From an uncultured Campylobacter sp. (GTDB lineage: Bacteria > Campylobacterota > Campylobacteria > Campylobacterales > Campylobacteraceae), in assembly GCF_937997595.1 (NCBI RefSeq), contig NZ_CALKTS010000153.1:1-32144 (forward strand): a stretch of 32,144 bases of DNA, in the 5' to 3' direction. Under the pieces are notes generated by a model that saw only the letters and a program-made list of their open reading frames with translations, had not been told where the DNA came from and did no database searches. The position numbers were made by a program, and so were the translations under genes. Below are positions 1-8,711 of this stretch, in pieces; position 1 is the stretch's first letter, and the number at the start of each line of letters is the position of its first letter.

Positions 1-686
1 AAAGTAACACAACTCTTATTTTAGGTGCAAATATGGGCGGGATTAAAAAAGAAGCATGGATAAAAACCGCAGCCTAGGAGTGGGGCAAAATTTAAAATGA
101 CGCAAGCTAAATCTTATCGGTGCGAAAGAGATTTAAAAGGGGCTGGAAGTAAAATTTCAAAGCTAGCGTAGGTAAAATTTCGCTACGCGGCGGAGCAGAA
201 TTTTATTTTAGGCAAATATTTTAGACGGAAATGAAACGGCGCCGATAAGGTTTTAGTAGGTAAACGGCGTTAGATAAAATTTTACGAGCGACAGGGCAGC
301 TTGCTAGCGAAACTTTTGATGGCAACAAGACGGCTCGTCAAATTTAAAGGGCTTGAAGCCATGCTAAATGTGCCACAGAATCTGTTTTTTTTGAAAGGGC
401 TAAGCGCGCCAAGCCCAATTTTTAAATTTAAAACGCATGAAATTTAGCTGCGAGCTTAGAAGTTATACGGACACGAAATCACACGAATGAAAAGCATGCG
501 GCGCGCAGTCAGTTTAAATTTAAAATCGCAACTAGCACAGATCGCTTCATCCAAAATCACCGCGGCAATCCTCAGTCTGCAAAAGTGCGCTTTACACGCT
601 ACTCCAGCCTGCAATTATCCAGGTTGCGACGGGCTTTAAATTTACAATGCAAAGACTGCGTTAAAATTTAAAGCTTGTCGTAAATT
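1..686. other. Gene-free AT-rich spacer
   Basis: I find no convincing coding region here on either strand; the longest readable stretches are short and have no ribosome binding site. The DNA is rich in AAATTT/TAAAATTT-type oligomers, with roughly fifteen RAATTY hexamers counted by eye, mixed with GC-richer patches. It lies beyond the 3' end of the carA transcription unit. It could be a decayed gene or true spacer. Confidence 0.6.
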
Positions 687-720
687 TAAAATTTTACCGC
701 AGGGCCGCGGTAAAATTTTA
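687..720 (-). terminator. Strong hairpin downstream of carA
   Basis: A perfect 14 bp inverted repeat (TAAAATTTTACCGC and its complement) flanks the 6 nt loop AGGGCC. It begins about 20 nt past the carA stop. The outer part of the stem is A/T-only and the base is GC-rich, so it can work as a terminator from either side, though no long U tract follows outside the stem. It most likely ends the long minus-strand operon. Confidence 0.6.
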
Positions 721-740
721 TGCGGGCAAAATTTCAAAAA

Positions 741-1859
741 TCATAAAATCTCAAGAAATTCTTTAAAGATATATTTGCTCTCTGTTGGCCCCGCACTGGC
801 TTCTGGGTGATGCTGCACCGAAAATACGGGATAGTCTTTGTAGCGCACCCCCTCGATCGTGCCGTCGAAAAGATTGCGGTGCGTGATCTCGCAGATTTGA
901 GCGATCGTTTCTGGGACGTTGTAGTTGTGGTTTTGCGCGGTGATCTCGATCGATTTGGTGCGCAGGTTTTGCACGGGGTGGTTTGCGCCGTGCTGGCCGA
1001 ATTTCAGCTTGTAGGTCTCATACCCCATCGCGTTGCTTAGCAGCTGATGACCTAGGCAAATTCCAAAAATCGGCACGCGCGCTTCGACCATCTTTTTGAT
1101 CTGCGCGATCTCCTCTTTAAGCATGCGAGGCTCGCCTGGGCCGTTTGATAAAAACACGCCGTCGATCTGCCCCTCTTTAAGCTTAGCAATCAGGCTCTCC
1201 GCTTTAACGTCGTGCGGAAAAACCTCTACTCCGAGCCCCAGATCGCAAAGCTCGTTTAGGATGTTTCGCTTGACGCCGTAATCGATCACGGCTATCTTTT
1301 TGCCGCAGCTTGCGGGCTGAGCGTAGCTTCCGCGCTCGGCATTCCAGCGCCCGGAGGTGTGCTTATACGGCGCCTTCGTGCTTACGATGCTTACGTAGTT
1401 GATCTCCTCTATGCGCGCAGACTCGCTAAGCGCCTTTTTAAGAGCCGCCTTATCGCTGATCTCGGTAGAGACGAAGGCGCGCAGACTGCCCTCGTCGCGC
1501 AGCATCTTGGTTAAAAATCTAGTGTCGATGTCGTAAACGCCGAATTTTCCGTTTTGCAAAAAATAATCTTCTAGACTCATCTGCGAGCGGAAATTTGAAG
1601 GCTCGTCGTTGAAATTTCTTACGAAAATTCCGCTTGCGTGGATTTTAGAGCTTTCTTTGTCGTTTTCGTTGATACCTACGATGCCGATTTCAGGCATAGT
1701 GAAAATAATAAACTGCCCCGCATAGCTCGGATCGGAGATGATCTCTTCATAGCCGGTGGCCGAGGTGTTAAACACGAGCTCGCCGAATGCGCTACCGCCC
1801 TTGCCGAACGCCTTGGCTTGCAGATAGATGCCGTTTTCTATGTAGATATACGCGTTCAT
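741..1859 (-). CDS. carA: Carbamoyl-phosphate synthase small subunit
   Basis: This is the glutaminase subunit that passes ammonia to CarB to make carbamoyl phosphate for arginine and pyrimidine synthesis in the cytoplasm. The 372 aa length is normal. Residues 1-150 form the CarA N-terminal domain. The C-terminal class I glutamine amidotransferase domain has the oxyanion region FLSNGPG (236-242), nucleophile Cys268 in GICLGHQ, and His351 and Glu353 in QHHPEAS, so it should be active. The ATG overlaps the upstream DUF507 stop (TAATG), implying translational coupling. carB is not in the window. C. jejuni also has carA next to a DUF507 gene and purA. Confidence 0.97.
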   Translation of the reverse strand: MNAYIYIENGIYLQAKAFGKGGSAFGELVFNTSATGYEEIISDPSYAGQFIIFTMPEIGIVGINENDKESSKIHASGIFVRNFNDEPSNFRSQMSLEDYFLQNGKFGVYDIDTRFLTKMLRDEGSLRAFVSTEISDKAALKKALSESARIEEINYVSIVSTKAPYKHTSGRWNAERGSYAQPASCGKKIAVIDYGVKRNILNELCDLGLGVEVFPHDVKAESLIAKLKEGQIDGVFLSNGPGEPRMLKEEIAQIKKMVEARVPIFGICLGHQLLSNAMGYETYKLKFGQHGANHPVQNLRTKSIEITAQNHNYNVPETIAQICEITHRNLFDGTIEGVRYKDYPVFSVQHHPEASAGPTESKYIFKEFLEIL

Positions 1860-2410
1860 TATAACATGCCCCGTTTTCTTAGCTCCTCTTCGTAGAGCTT
1901 TTCAAACACAAGCTCGTATTCTTCGGTGCCTGGGATCAATTTTTGCTTGTATCCCTCGATCTTTTCATAGACCGCATCCTCAATCTTTTGATAATTTTTA
2001 AGATATTCGTCGATCGCGTTATAAATTATCGTCTTTAGCCTGTTTTCCGAGACTTTGTAATCGATCAAATTTTTCTTCCAAACGGTTTCTAAAATTTTAT
2101 GCGATATGGTGCCGTAGCGATCCTCAAAATTTAGCTCGAAATTCTCGTCGTTTGCGATGTGGCGTTTGATGAGCCAAAACATATCTTTTTTATTCACGCT
2201 CATCTCATCTAGCTCGCTTATGCGCTCATCTATCAGCTCGTTTGCGCGCTCGTCTATCGCTCTTTCTTTTTGCAGATCGCCCCTTATGATCTCATCCGCC
2301 TCCTTGGCGACGGGCTCTATGCCCGCACTAAGCGTAACGCAGCCCGAGTTTAGCAGATCCAGCGCTATTTTATGCGCGATATATGGCACGTGTGGTAGTC
2401 GTATTCGCAT
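1859..2410 (-). CDS. DUF507 family protein, internally duplicated
   Basis: This 183 aa cytoplasmic protein is rich in charged helices and has no signal peptide or membrane segment. It matches the DUF507 family found beside carA in Campylobacter; the function is unknown to me. The sequence reads as two similar halves: residues about 11-60 (beginning IAHKIALDLL) align with residues about 105-155 (beginning ISHKILETVW), each carrying a DUF507-like helical pattern. It starts with ATG behind a good AAAGGAA site and is coupled to carA by a stop/start overlap. A 22 bp AT palindrome separates it from purA. The family assignment is from memory of the C. jejuni neighbourhood and the helical pattern. 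Confidence 0.8.
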   Translation of the reverse strand: MRIRLPHVPYIAHKIALDLLNSGCVTLSAGIEPVAKEADEIIRGDLQKERAIDERANELIDERISELDEMSVNKKDMFWLIKRHIANDENFELNFEDRYGTISHKILETVWKKNLIDYKVSENRLKTIIYNAIDEYLKNYQKIEDAVYEKIEGYKQKLIPGTEEYELVFEKLYEEELRKRGML

Positions 2411-2459
2411 GATCGTTCCTTTAAATTCAGTTCTATGAGCGGTCGCACCGCCTGCAACG

Positions 2460-2481
2460 GGTGAAATTTTAAAATTTCACC
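2460..2481. repeat. Perfect AT palindrome between purA and DUF507 gene
   Basis: This is a 22 bp perfect palindrome with arms GGTGAAATTTT / AAAATTTCACC. In RNA it would fold as a 9 bp stem with a TTAA loop, four bases after the purA stop. There is no U tract after it on the minus strand, so it is a weak terminator or processing hairpin at best. Variants of its core (TGAAATTTTAAAATTTCA) recur in other spacers of the window. Confidence 0.6.
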
Positions 2482-2485
2482 GGGT

Positions 2486-3736
2486 TTATAAAATTATCGT
2501 ATCGCTTCTTTCGGGACTGGTAGAGATAAAGCCCACTTTCGCGCCGCTTAGCTCCTCTATTTTGCGGATATAATTTTGCGCGTTTTGCGGCAGATCCTCA
2601 AATTTTGAAATTCCTTTGACGCTGTCCCAGCCAGGCATCTGCTCATAAACCGGCTCGGCAGCTTCCAAATCGATCGGGAAATAATCGATATCCTCACCCT
2701 TGTAGCGATATGCGCGGCAAATTTTAATGCTCTCAAAGCCGTCTAGGACGTCAAGCTTCATAAGCGCGAGCTTGTCGATGCCGCTAAGGCGCACGGCGTA
2801 TTTCGTAGCCACTCCGTCGAACCAGCCGCAGCGACGCGCCCTGCCCGTCGTAGTGCCGTACTCTTTGCCGATCTCGCGCATCGCCTCGCCTTGCGGACCC
2901 TTATCCTCGGTAGGAAACGCGCCGTTGCCCACGCGGGTGGTGTAGGCTTTTAAAATTCCCATCACCGTGCCGATATCTTTCGGTGCGAGCCCGAGCCCGC
3001 TGCAAGCCCCACCCGCGATGGTAGTCGAGCTCGTGACGTAAGGATAGGTGCCGTGATCGATATCAAGCAGGCTTCCTTGCGCGCCCTCTACGAGCACGCG
3101 CTTGTCGTAATCAAGCGCCTTCCACAGCATATGTGTCGTATCGGCGATGTATGGCTCAAGCGCGCTTTTATATCGCTTTAGCTCGTCGTAAATTTCAAGC
3201 TTACTAGGAATTTTAACCCCCGCTTTTTCAAAAACGCTCTCATGCGAAGCAAAATCGCGCGATAGAGCCTCGGCGAGCCTTTCAGGCTCTAAAAGCTCCG
3301 CTACGCGGTGTCCCGTGCGCGCGATCTTATCGGCATACGCAGGCCCTATGCCCTTGCCGGTGGTGCCGATCGCAAGCTCGCCCTTGCTCTTTTCGCGCGC
3401 CTGATCGATCAGCGAGTGGTATTGTAAATTTAAAAACGCCTTCTCGCTTATGAAAAATCTGCCCTTTAAATTTTCAAACTGCGCCATCTCGGTAATCAGC
3501 ACGTCGGGGTTGATCACGACGCCGTTTCCGATGATGTTGATGATATTTTTATGAAGCACGCCGCTGGGTACCAGATGCAGCGCAAATTTCTCGCCGTTTA
3601 TGACGATGGTGTGGCCCGCGTTGTGCCCGCCGCTGCTGCGACATACGAAATCGTAATTCGCGCTTATCATATCTACGATCTTGCCCTTGCCCTCATCGCC
3701 CCACTGGGCGCCGATGACTACGTCAACTTTACTCAT
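2486..3736 (-). CDS. purA: Adenylosuccinate synthetase
   Basis: The enzyme joins IMP and aspartate using GTP to give adenylosuccinate, the first committed step to AMP. The 416 aa length is near the bacterial norm. The N-terminal GAQWGDEGKGK motif (residues 9-19) holds catalytic Asp14 and the GTP loop; His42 in SGGHNAGHT is the second catalytic residue. Further family motifs are GTTGKGIGPAY, VEGAQG, GTYPYVTSS and TTTGRARRCGW. The ATG overlaps the stop of the HisZ-like gene by 4 nt behind an AAAAGGATGAG site, so the two are coupled. Confidence 0.98.
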   Translation of the reverse strand: MSKVDVVIGAQWGDEGKGKIVDMISANYDFVCRSSGGHNAGHTIVINGEKFALHLVPSGVLHKNIINIIGNGVVINPDVLITEMAQFENLKGRFFISEKAFLNLQYHSLIDQAREKSKGELAIGTTGKGIGPAYADKIARTGHRVAELLEPERLAEALSRDFASHESVFEKAGVKIPSKLEIYDELKRYKSALEPYIADTTHMLWKALDYDKRVLVEGAQGSLLDIDHGTYPYVTSSTTIAGGACSGLGLAPKDIGTVMGILKAYTTRVGNGAFPTEDKGPQGEAMREIGKEYGTTTGRARRCGWFDGVATKYAVRLSGIDKLALMKLDVLDGFESIKICRAYRYKGEDIDYFPIDLEAAEPVYEQMPGWDSVKGISKFEDLPQNAQNYIRKIEELSGAKVGFISTSPERSDTIIL

Positions 3737-4596
3737 TTCTCATCCTTTTGCATAATTTTTTCTATCAAAGCATCCACTAGCAGCGCAAAGCCGCTGGATT
3801 TTAGCCCGTCAATCTCGTAATTTCCGCCGTTACAATACACTGCGCCCGCGTCTAAAAATCTAAAAAATAGCGCGTCGTAATAGCGCATTTTAGAGTAATA
3901 CAGCAGCGAAACGCGGATATACTCGTAATCTACGCCTAAATTTAAAATTTCATCCAAACACGGCTTTAGCTCTTCAGGCACCTGCGCACGCAGAGCCTGC
4001 ACGTCCTTTAGCGACGTGGCGCGAGCCGTAGCATCCAGCCAAGGCAAATTTTGCTCAAGCAGCGTCTCAATCTTGCCCTTTTCAAAAATTTCAAGCGGCA
4101 GGTTTAAAATTTCGCAAATTTTTTTCGGAATTTCGATGTTGCTCAGCTGAAGCGCGGGCACAAGATCAAATTCTTTAAAAAATTCCTGCGCGATTTTGAT
4201 CGCAAGCGGCAGGTTTTTCTCCCCGATTAGCTCCGCGCCGATCTGATAAAATTCGTCGCTTGGGTATTTGAAGGTCGGCTGGACGTAAAATAGCCGCCTT
4301 AGCTTATCGTCTTTCAGCCGTTTGCGCACGATACGCACGACATCCACGGTGCTGTCTGCGCGAAGCGCAAGCTCGTGGTTTGTGGGATCGGAGAGCTTAA
4401 GAAGCTTCTGCGGCGCGACGCTTAGGTGTTGATGATATGAAAAATATGGCGTTAAAATTTCGCTAAAGCCGTTTTTAACGAGGATTTCGCTCGCTTTATT
4501 TTCCAGTTCGCGCTTGAGCTGCGCGCTCTTTCCGAAATACAGCCTCGAGCCGTTGGGTATCTCGTGATCGAAATCGGCGCTAACGCTATCTATCAT
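3733..4596 (-). CDS. hisZ: HisS-like protein, probable ATP phosphoribosyltransferase regulatory subunit (HisZ-like)
   Basis: This 287 aa protein resembles the catalytic core of class II histidyl-tRNA synthetase. Residues 13-60 contain a motif-1-like helix and strand, RLFYVQPTFKYP (about 100-112) resembles motif 2, and a glycine-rich end (YCNGGNYEIDGLKSSGFAL) resembles motif 3. It lacks the anticodon-binding domain, which fits HisZ, the partner of short-form HisG, rather than a working tRNA synthetase. It starts ATG behind GGAGG; its start overlaps the stop of the GGDEF/EAL gene and its stop overlaps purA, both by 4 nt. No hisG is nearby. If this genome encodes a long-form HisG, as C. jejuni does, the role would need rethinking. 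Confidence 0.75.
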   Translation of the reverse strand: MIDSVSADFDHEIPNGSRLYFGKSAQLKRELENKASEILVKNGFSEILTPYFSYHQHLSVAPQKLLKLSDPTNHELALRADSTVDVVRIVRKRLKDDKLRRLFYVQPTFKYPSDEFYQIGAELIGEKNLPLAIKIAQEFFKEFDLVPALQLSNIEIPKKICEILNLPLEIFEKGKIETLLEQNLPWLDATARATSLKDVQALRAQVPEELKPCLDEILNLGVDYEYIRVSLLYYSKMRYYDALFFRFLDAGAVYCNGGNYEIDGLKSSGFALLVDALIEKIMQKDEK

Positions 4597-7500
4597 GCTG
4601 CCTCCAAATCGCTTATGAACTGATTTAGCCGCGTTTTAAAGCTCTGAATGAAGCTTGCCAAAACGCGGTAATCAAGCGAAAGAATATCTAAAATTTGCTT
4701 ACGTATTTCTGTAGTTGGCGCAAATTTTTCGCTGCCCGCGCTTTGAGTTTTATTTAAAATTTCGCCGAATTTTGCTCTAAAGCCTTCGAACTCTCCCGGG
4801 CTCAGATCGCCCGCATCGGCGCGCAAAACGAAGCTTAAAGCAAGCTCTTTGTAATCAAGCGCGTTTAAAAAGCCGATAAACTCATCTTTGTCGATGGCTG
4901 TGAGCTTGGGCGTATCTTTAAAGCGCGCGATGAAAGCGTCTATCTCTTTGCGATCCAGCGCTTTTGCGATAAAATTTCCCTGAAGATAGTTAAATTTCAA
5001 ATTGTTTAAAAGCCGCAGCGATAGCGCGTTTTCGACCCCTTGAGCGCCTAGAGCGAATCCAAACTCCCGCTTTAGCTTGCCCGTGATCTCCACCATCGTT
5101 CGGATAGCATTTTTTTTCTTGCCTATGTCAAGGCAGAGCTCGCGGTCGATTTTAACGATATCGAAAGGCTGGGCATTCAAAAATGGAATATTGCTTTTAT
5201 TTGCACTATTAAGAGCAAATTTAACCCCAAGATCTGCATAACGCCCACGCGCAGGGGCAAATTCCTTAAAATTTTGCTCGCTAAAATCGGTTATCTCAAA
5301 CATCAACTCGCCTTTTGCATTAGCTCTGTCTCGCAAGCTGTGAGCTACGAAATCGTAAAATTCGTCGTTTGCAAGCACGGCTAGACTTACGTTTATGGAG
5401 CAGTTTGCGCCAGTTTGAGCGTTAAATTCCATCATCTTTGAAAACGCAAATTTTGAGATCGGTAACTCAAATCGAGGCTCGCTTAATATCTGCGCAAAAT
5501 CCTGCGGGGCAAGAATTCCGCGCTTTCCGCGATCCCAGCGTAAAAGCAGCTCATATCCGTAAATCTGCGCGCGGCTAATGATCGGCTGATAGAGCACGAA
5601 AAATTCCCCCTCTTCGATCGCTGCAGCAATACCTTCTTCGCTAGGTCCGTCTGCTTCAGCGCGCTCAAAGATACAGTAGCGGTTTTTACCGCTCGTTTTG
5701 GCGCGATACATCGCCCTATCTGCGCGCGATAAAAGTCCTGAAAAATCGATCTTTTCGCTGCCGTCGTAAAACGCTGCACCAACGCTGATGCTTGCGCTGA
5801 TCTCGTTTCCTTTAAGATTAAATTTCATCTTTGAAATTCCAAGCAGGCGATCTAATAGCACATGCGCGGCATCCTTGCTTTGCAGATCGCCTATGATGGC
5901 ACCAAACTCATCGCCGCCTAAGCGCGCCAAGATATCACCTTTGCGCAGCAGTCCGATCATCGCCTTTGAGATCGCCTGCAAAAACATATCGCCGACCTCG
6001 TGCCCGTAGGTGTCGTTGATCGCCTTAAAGCCGTCAAAATCGATGAAAAGCACCGCCATAAGCTTGGAATTTTCGCCCGAGTTTGCGGTAAATCTCTGCG
6101 CAGCCTTCATAAAATACACTCTGTTCGGAAGCCCCGTAAGCGCGTCATGGTGGGCGATCTTAGCTAGCTCGCTCTCCTTTTGCTTGATCTGCGAAATTTC
6201 GGTAAACATCAAGATGAAATTTGAAGTAAGCGAAAAATCATCCTTTATCGCAATTGCCGTAAATAGCGCAGGAAAGGTGCCACCACCTCTTTTTAGTCCG
6301 TAAATTTCATCTTTGTAAGAGGTCTGTTTGCCGACGAGATTTTTTCTAATCCTCTCCATCACGTCCGCTCCCCCCTCCGTAGGAGCGAAGAAATTTGGAA
6401 TTTTGCCGATAGTTTGGCTTTCGCTATAGCCGGTGATTTCATAAAAGGCGTTATTAGCGCGCAGTACGCGACCGCTCTCATCTGTGATTAAGATCGCCTC
6501 TAGCGAGCGCGAAAAGACGTTGGCGTTTAAATTTAACTCCAGCTCCGTCTGTTTGCGCGAGCTGATATCTTCGAGCGTAGTTTTTACAAGGCGAGAGCGA
6601 GAGCCGTGCTTTTCGGTAACGTAGCCTTGCATACTGATCCAAGTATAGGCATTAGCGGCATTTCGCAGACGGAATTCGCAGCTAAAATCGCTCCTAAGCC
6701 TGGCGGTGCATTCGCGGATCATTTTATTGAAATTCTCTAAATCCGCGAAGTAAATTTCATAACTGAACTCCCCGAAGCTCATCGCAGTGTTTAGCCTTTT
6801 GCCGCGATATTTTAAAATTTTAAAGTAATTTTTATCAAACGACAGCGTCTGCGCATCAAGATCGATTAAGCAGGTGCAAAAATTCCTAGTCTCGATTACC
6901 GTGCGGTAAAAGTCCAAATCCTCCTGCAAGCCGCGGATCGCCTTAACATCGTCATCGATATTTTGAAAATAAAATGCAGCCCTGGCGGCGGACTTTTTGA
7001 CATAGATGCTCACTTCGTAGCTATAGCGGATATTGTCATTGTGGCGAATTTTATAGCTTTGAGAAAAGCTTAGCTCTTCTGCGGGCATATCGGCTAAGCG
7101 GTTTAAAATTTCATTTTTAGCCTCATTCGCATCCTTTTCATCCAGCAAATCCCATAGCCTTATCTCGCCGCTTAAAAACTGCGCCGCTTCGTAACCCCAA
7201 AGCTCTTTTATATTTTTGCTAGCATCTACAATCTTGCCCGAAGTGTAGTCAAACACGAGTGTAACGATAGGCGCGTGATTTAAATACTCGTATTTTTGCT
7301 TAGTTTCATCGTAAAATCTGCGATATTTTGACGCATCGAGCACCACAAAAAGGGTTGAAATTTTACTTCCGTCGCGGATATAAGATTTTTTAACATAGAG
7401 GTCCTTGACGCCATTTTTGGTCTCTTGGCGGGTTACGACATAGTTTTCTTTGACATAGTTTGCGCGCTGGGTTTGATAGGCGTGATCATAAAACGAGCCT

Positions 7501-8660
7501 GCTTGCAGCGCGAAGATATTCCGCCCCACGACGTCATCGCCATAAAGCTCGCGTGCGCCGTTGCTAGCGCTTTCGATCGTGCCTGCGACGTTATCAATGC
7601 TAAGCACCGAAAGGGAGCTGTATTTTAGCGCATCTTTAAAGCTGAGGCTAAAATCGCCGTGGCGCAAATTAGACTTCAAAACCTCATCTATGGATTTAGA
7701 AATTTCTAAGACGGAGCTTAGCGGATTTAGCGCTTCTATATCGCGAATTTTGGAGTGGTAATCCCCTTGGCGCAGAGCGTTTTGAACTGCCGCTAGCGGG
7801 ATAAAAACGCGCTTTTTTAAAAACGTAAAATTTGAAATTAGAAGGATTAAATAAGCTAAAATAGCCGCCGCTAGCGCTACGACGATAAAATCGTCCGCGC
7901 CTAAAAAATAGCCGGCTCGTTCGCGAGCCATTACGAAATTATCCCCAAATTTCGCAAGATATGCAAAGCTTAGCCCAGATTCGTCTTCAAAGCTTACCAC
8001 TTCGCCTAGGCGCGAAAAATCAAAATCCTGCCCCAATATATCGGTTACGCTGCCAGGAGCGTTAAAGAATTTGCCTTCGGCGTTAAAGACCAAAATATCT
8101 CCCAGCGAAGAGAGCCTGGCAATCGGCCTAGCGGTGTTGGCAAAACCTAGCAGATATGAATCAGCGTTTACGCGCTTGATTAAAAAATACCGCCACGCCC
8201 CATCCATCATCATATAGCGCGATACCCATTCATCCTTTTTTAGCTCGCTTGCGATATCCGCAAGCCGTATCTCGCCAAGATCCGAAATACGCGCATCCGA
8301 TGAAAAATGCGCCAAGCTCTCCTGCTCCGCGCCGCGGGCGCGCAGATAAAAAATAGCGTCAAATCTATGAGAAGATTTTACGACATTACGGATCAAATCC
8401 GCATAAAGCTCGCTTTGCATAGCTTCGTGCCTTGCGTCCAAAGAAAGGATAGTTTCTTTTAGAATTTCAAGCTCGCTAAAAAGCGACTCGTCGGTATTTT
8501 TAAGTAAAGTAATCGCCGTGCGCGTCCGCAAATCAAGCTGCGTAGCGATCCTAGTGCGCAAAAAACTAATCTCGCAAACTACTACAAGCGTAAGCAGCGC
8601 AGCGCCTAGAATCAAGGCGGCGTTAAATCTTTCGGTAACGAAGTCTTTTTTGTTTTTCAT
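4593..8660 (-). CDS. Membrane-bound multi-PAS GGDEF protein with degenerate EAL domain
   Basis: This is a 1355 aa sensor enzyme for cyclic di-GMP. Seen in order: a membrane segment near residues 11-35, a periplasmic sensor of about 220 residues, a second membrane segment (257-280), about four PAS-like segments (345-825), a GGDEF domain (about 836-990) and an EAL domain (about 1005-1245), then about 100 further residues. The cyclase signature RLGGDEFG is intact at 915-919, with an RKGD inhibitory site exactly five residues before it. In the EAL domain the glutamate of ELL (1037) remains, but the DDFG loop reads NSANKSN (1151-1157), TE reads TD and AEGVE reads AQGVE, so phosphodiesterase activity is unlikely. 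I chose the ATG at 8660 over a TTG at 8672. It follows modB by about 50 nt and overlaps the HisZ-like gene. Confidence 0.9.
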   Translation of the reverse strand: MKNKKDFVTERFNAALILGAALLTLVVVCEISFLRTRIATQLDLRTRTAITLLKNTDESLFSELEILKETILSLDARHEAMQSELYADLIRNVVKSSHRFDAIFYLRARGAEQESLAHFSSDARISDLGEIRLADIASELKKDEWVSRYMMMDGAWRYFLIKRVNADSYLLGFANTARPIARLSSLGDILVFNAEGKFFNAPGSVTDILGQDFDFSRLGEVVSFEDESGLSFAYLAKFGDNFVMARERAGYFLGADDFIVVALAAAILAYLILLISNFTFLKKRVFIPLAAVQNALRQGDYHSKIRDIEALNPLSSVLEISKSIDEVLKSNLRHGDFSLSFKDALKYSSLSVLSIDNVAGTIESASNGARELYGDDVVGRNIFALQAGSFYDHAYQTQRANYVKENYVVTRQETKNGVKDLYVKKSYIRDGSKISTLFVVLDASKYRRFYDETKQKYEYLNHAPIVTLVFDYTSGKIVDASKNIKELWGYEAAQFLSGEIRLWDLLDEKDANEAKNEILNRLADMPAEELSFSQSYKIRHNDNIRYSYEVSIYVKKSAARAAFYFQNIDDDVKAIRGLQEDLDFYRTVIETRNFCTCLIDLDAQTLSFDKNYFKILKYRGKRLNTAMSFGEFSYEIYFADLENFNKMIRECTARLRSDFSCEFRLRNAANAYTWISMQGYVTEKHGSRSRLVKTTLEDISSRKQTELELNLNANVFSRSLEAILITDESGRVLRANNAFYEITGYSESQTIGKIPNFFAPTEGGADVMERIRKNLVGKQTSYKDEIYGLKRGGGTFPALFTAIAIKDDFSLTSNFILMFTEISQIKQKESELAKIAHHDALTGLPNRVYFMKAAQRFTANSGENSKLMAVLFIDFDGFKAINDTYGHEVGDMFLQAISKAMIGLLRKGDILARLGGDEFGAIIGDLQSKDAAHVLLDRLLGISKMKFNLKGNEISASISVGAAFYDGSEKIDFSGLLSRADRAMYRAKTSGKNRYCIFERAEADGPSEEGIAAAIEEGEFFVLYQPIISRAQIYGYELLLRWDRGKRGILAPQDFAQILSEPRFELPISKFAFSKMMEFNAQTGANCSINVSLAVLANDEFYDFVAHSLRDRANAKGELMFEITDFSEQNFKEFAPARGRYADLGVKFALNSANKSNIPFLNAQPFDIVKIDRELCLDIGKKKNAIRTMVEITGKLKREFGFALGAQGVENALSLRLLNNLKFNYLQGNFIAKALDRKEIDAFIARFKDTPKLTAIDKDEFIGFLNALDYKELALSFVLRADAGDLSPGEFEGFRAKFGEILNKTQSAGSEKFAPTTEIRKQILDILSLDYRVLASFIQSFKTRLNQFISDLEAA

Positions 8661-8711
8661 GCCAAATTCCAAATTTTGAAGGATTTTAGCAAATTTCGTT
8701 TTAAAGCCGAT

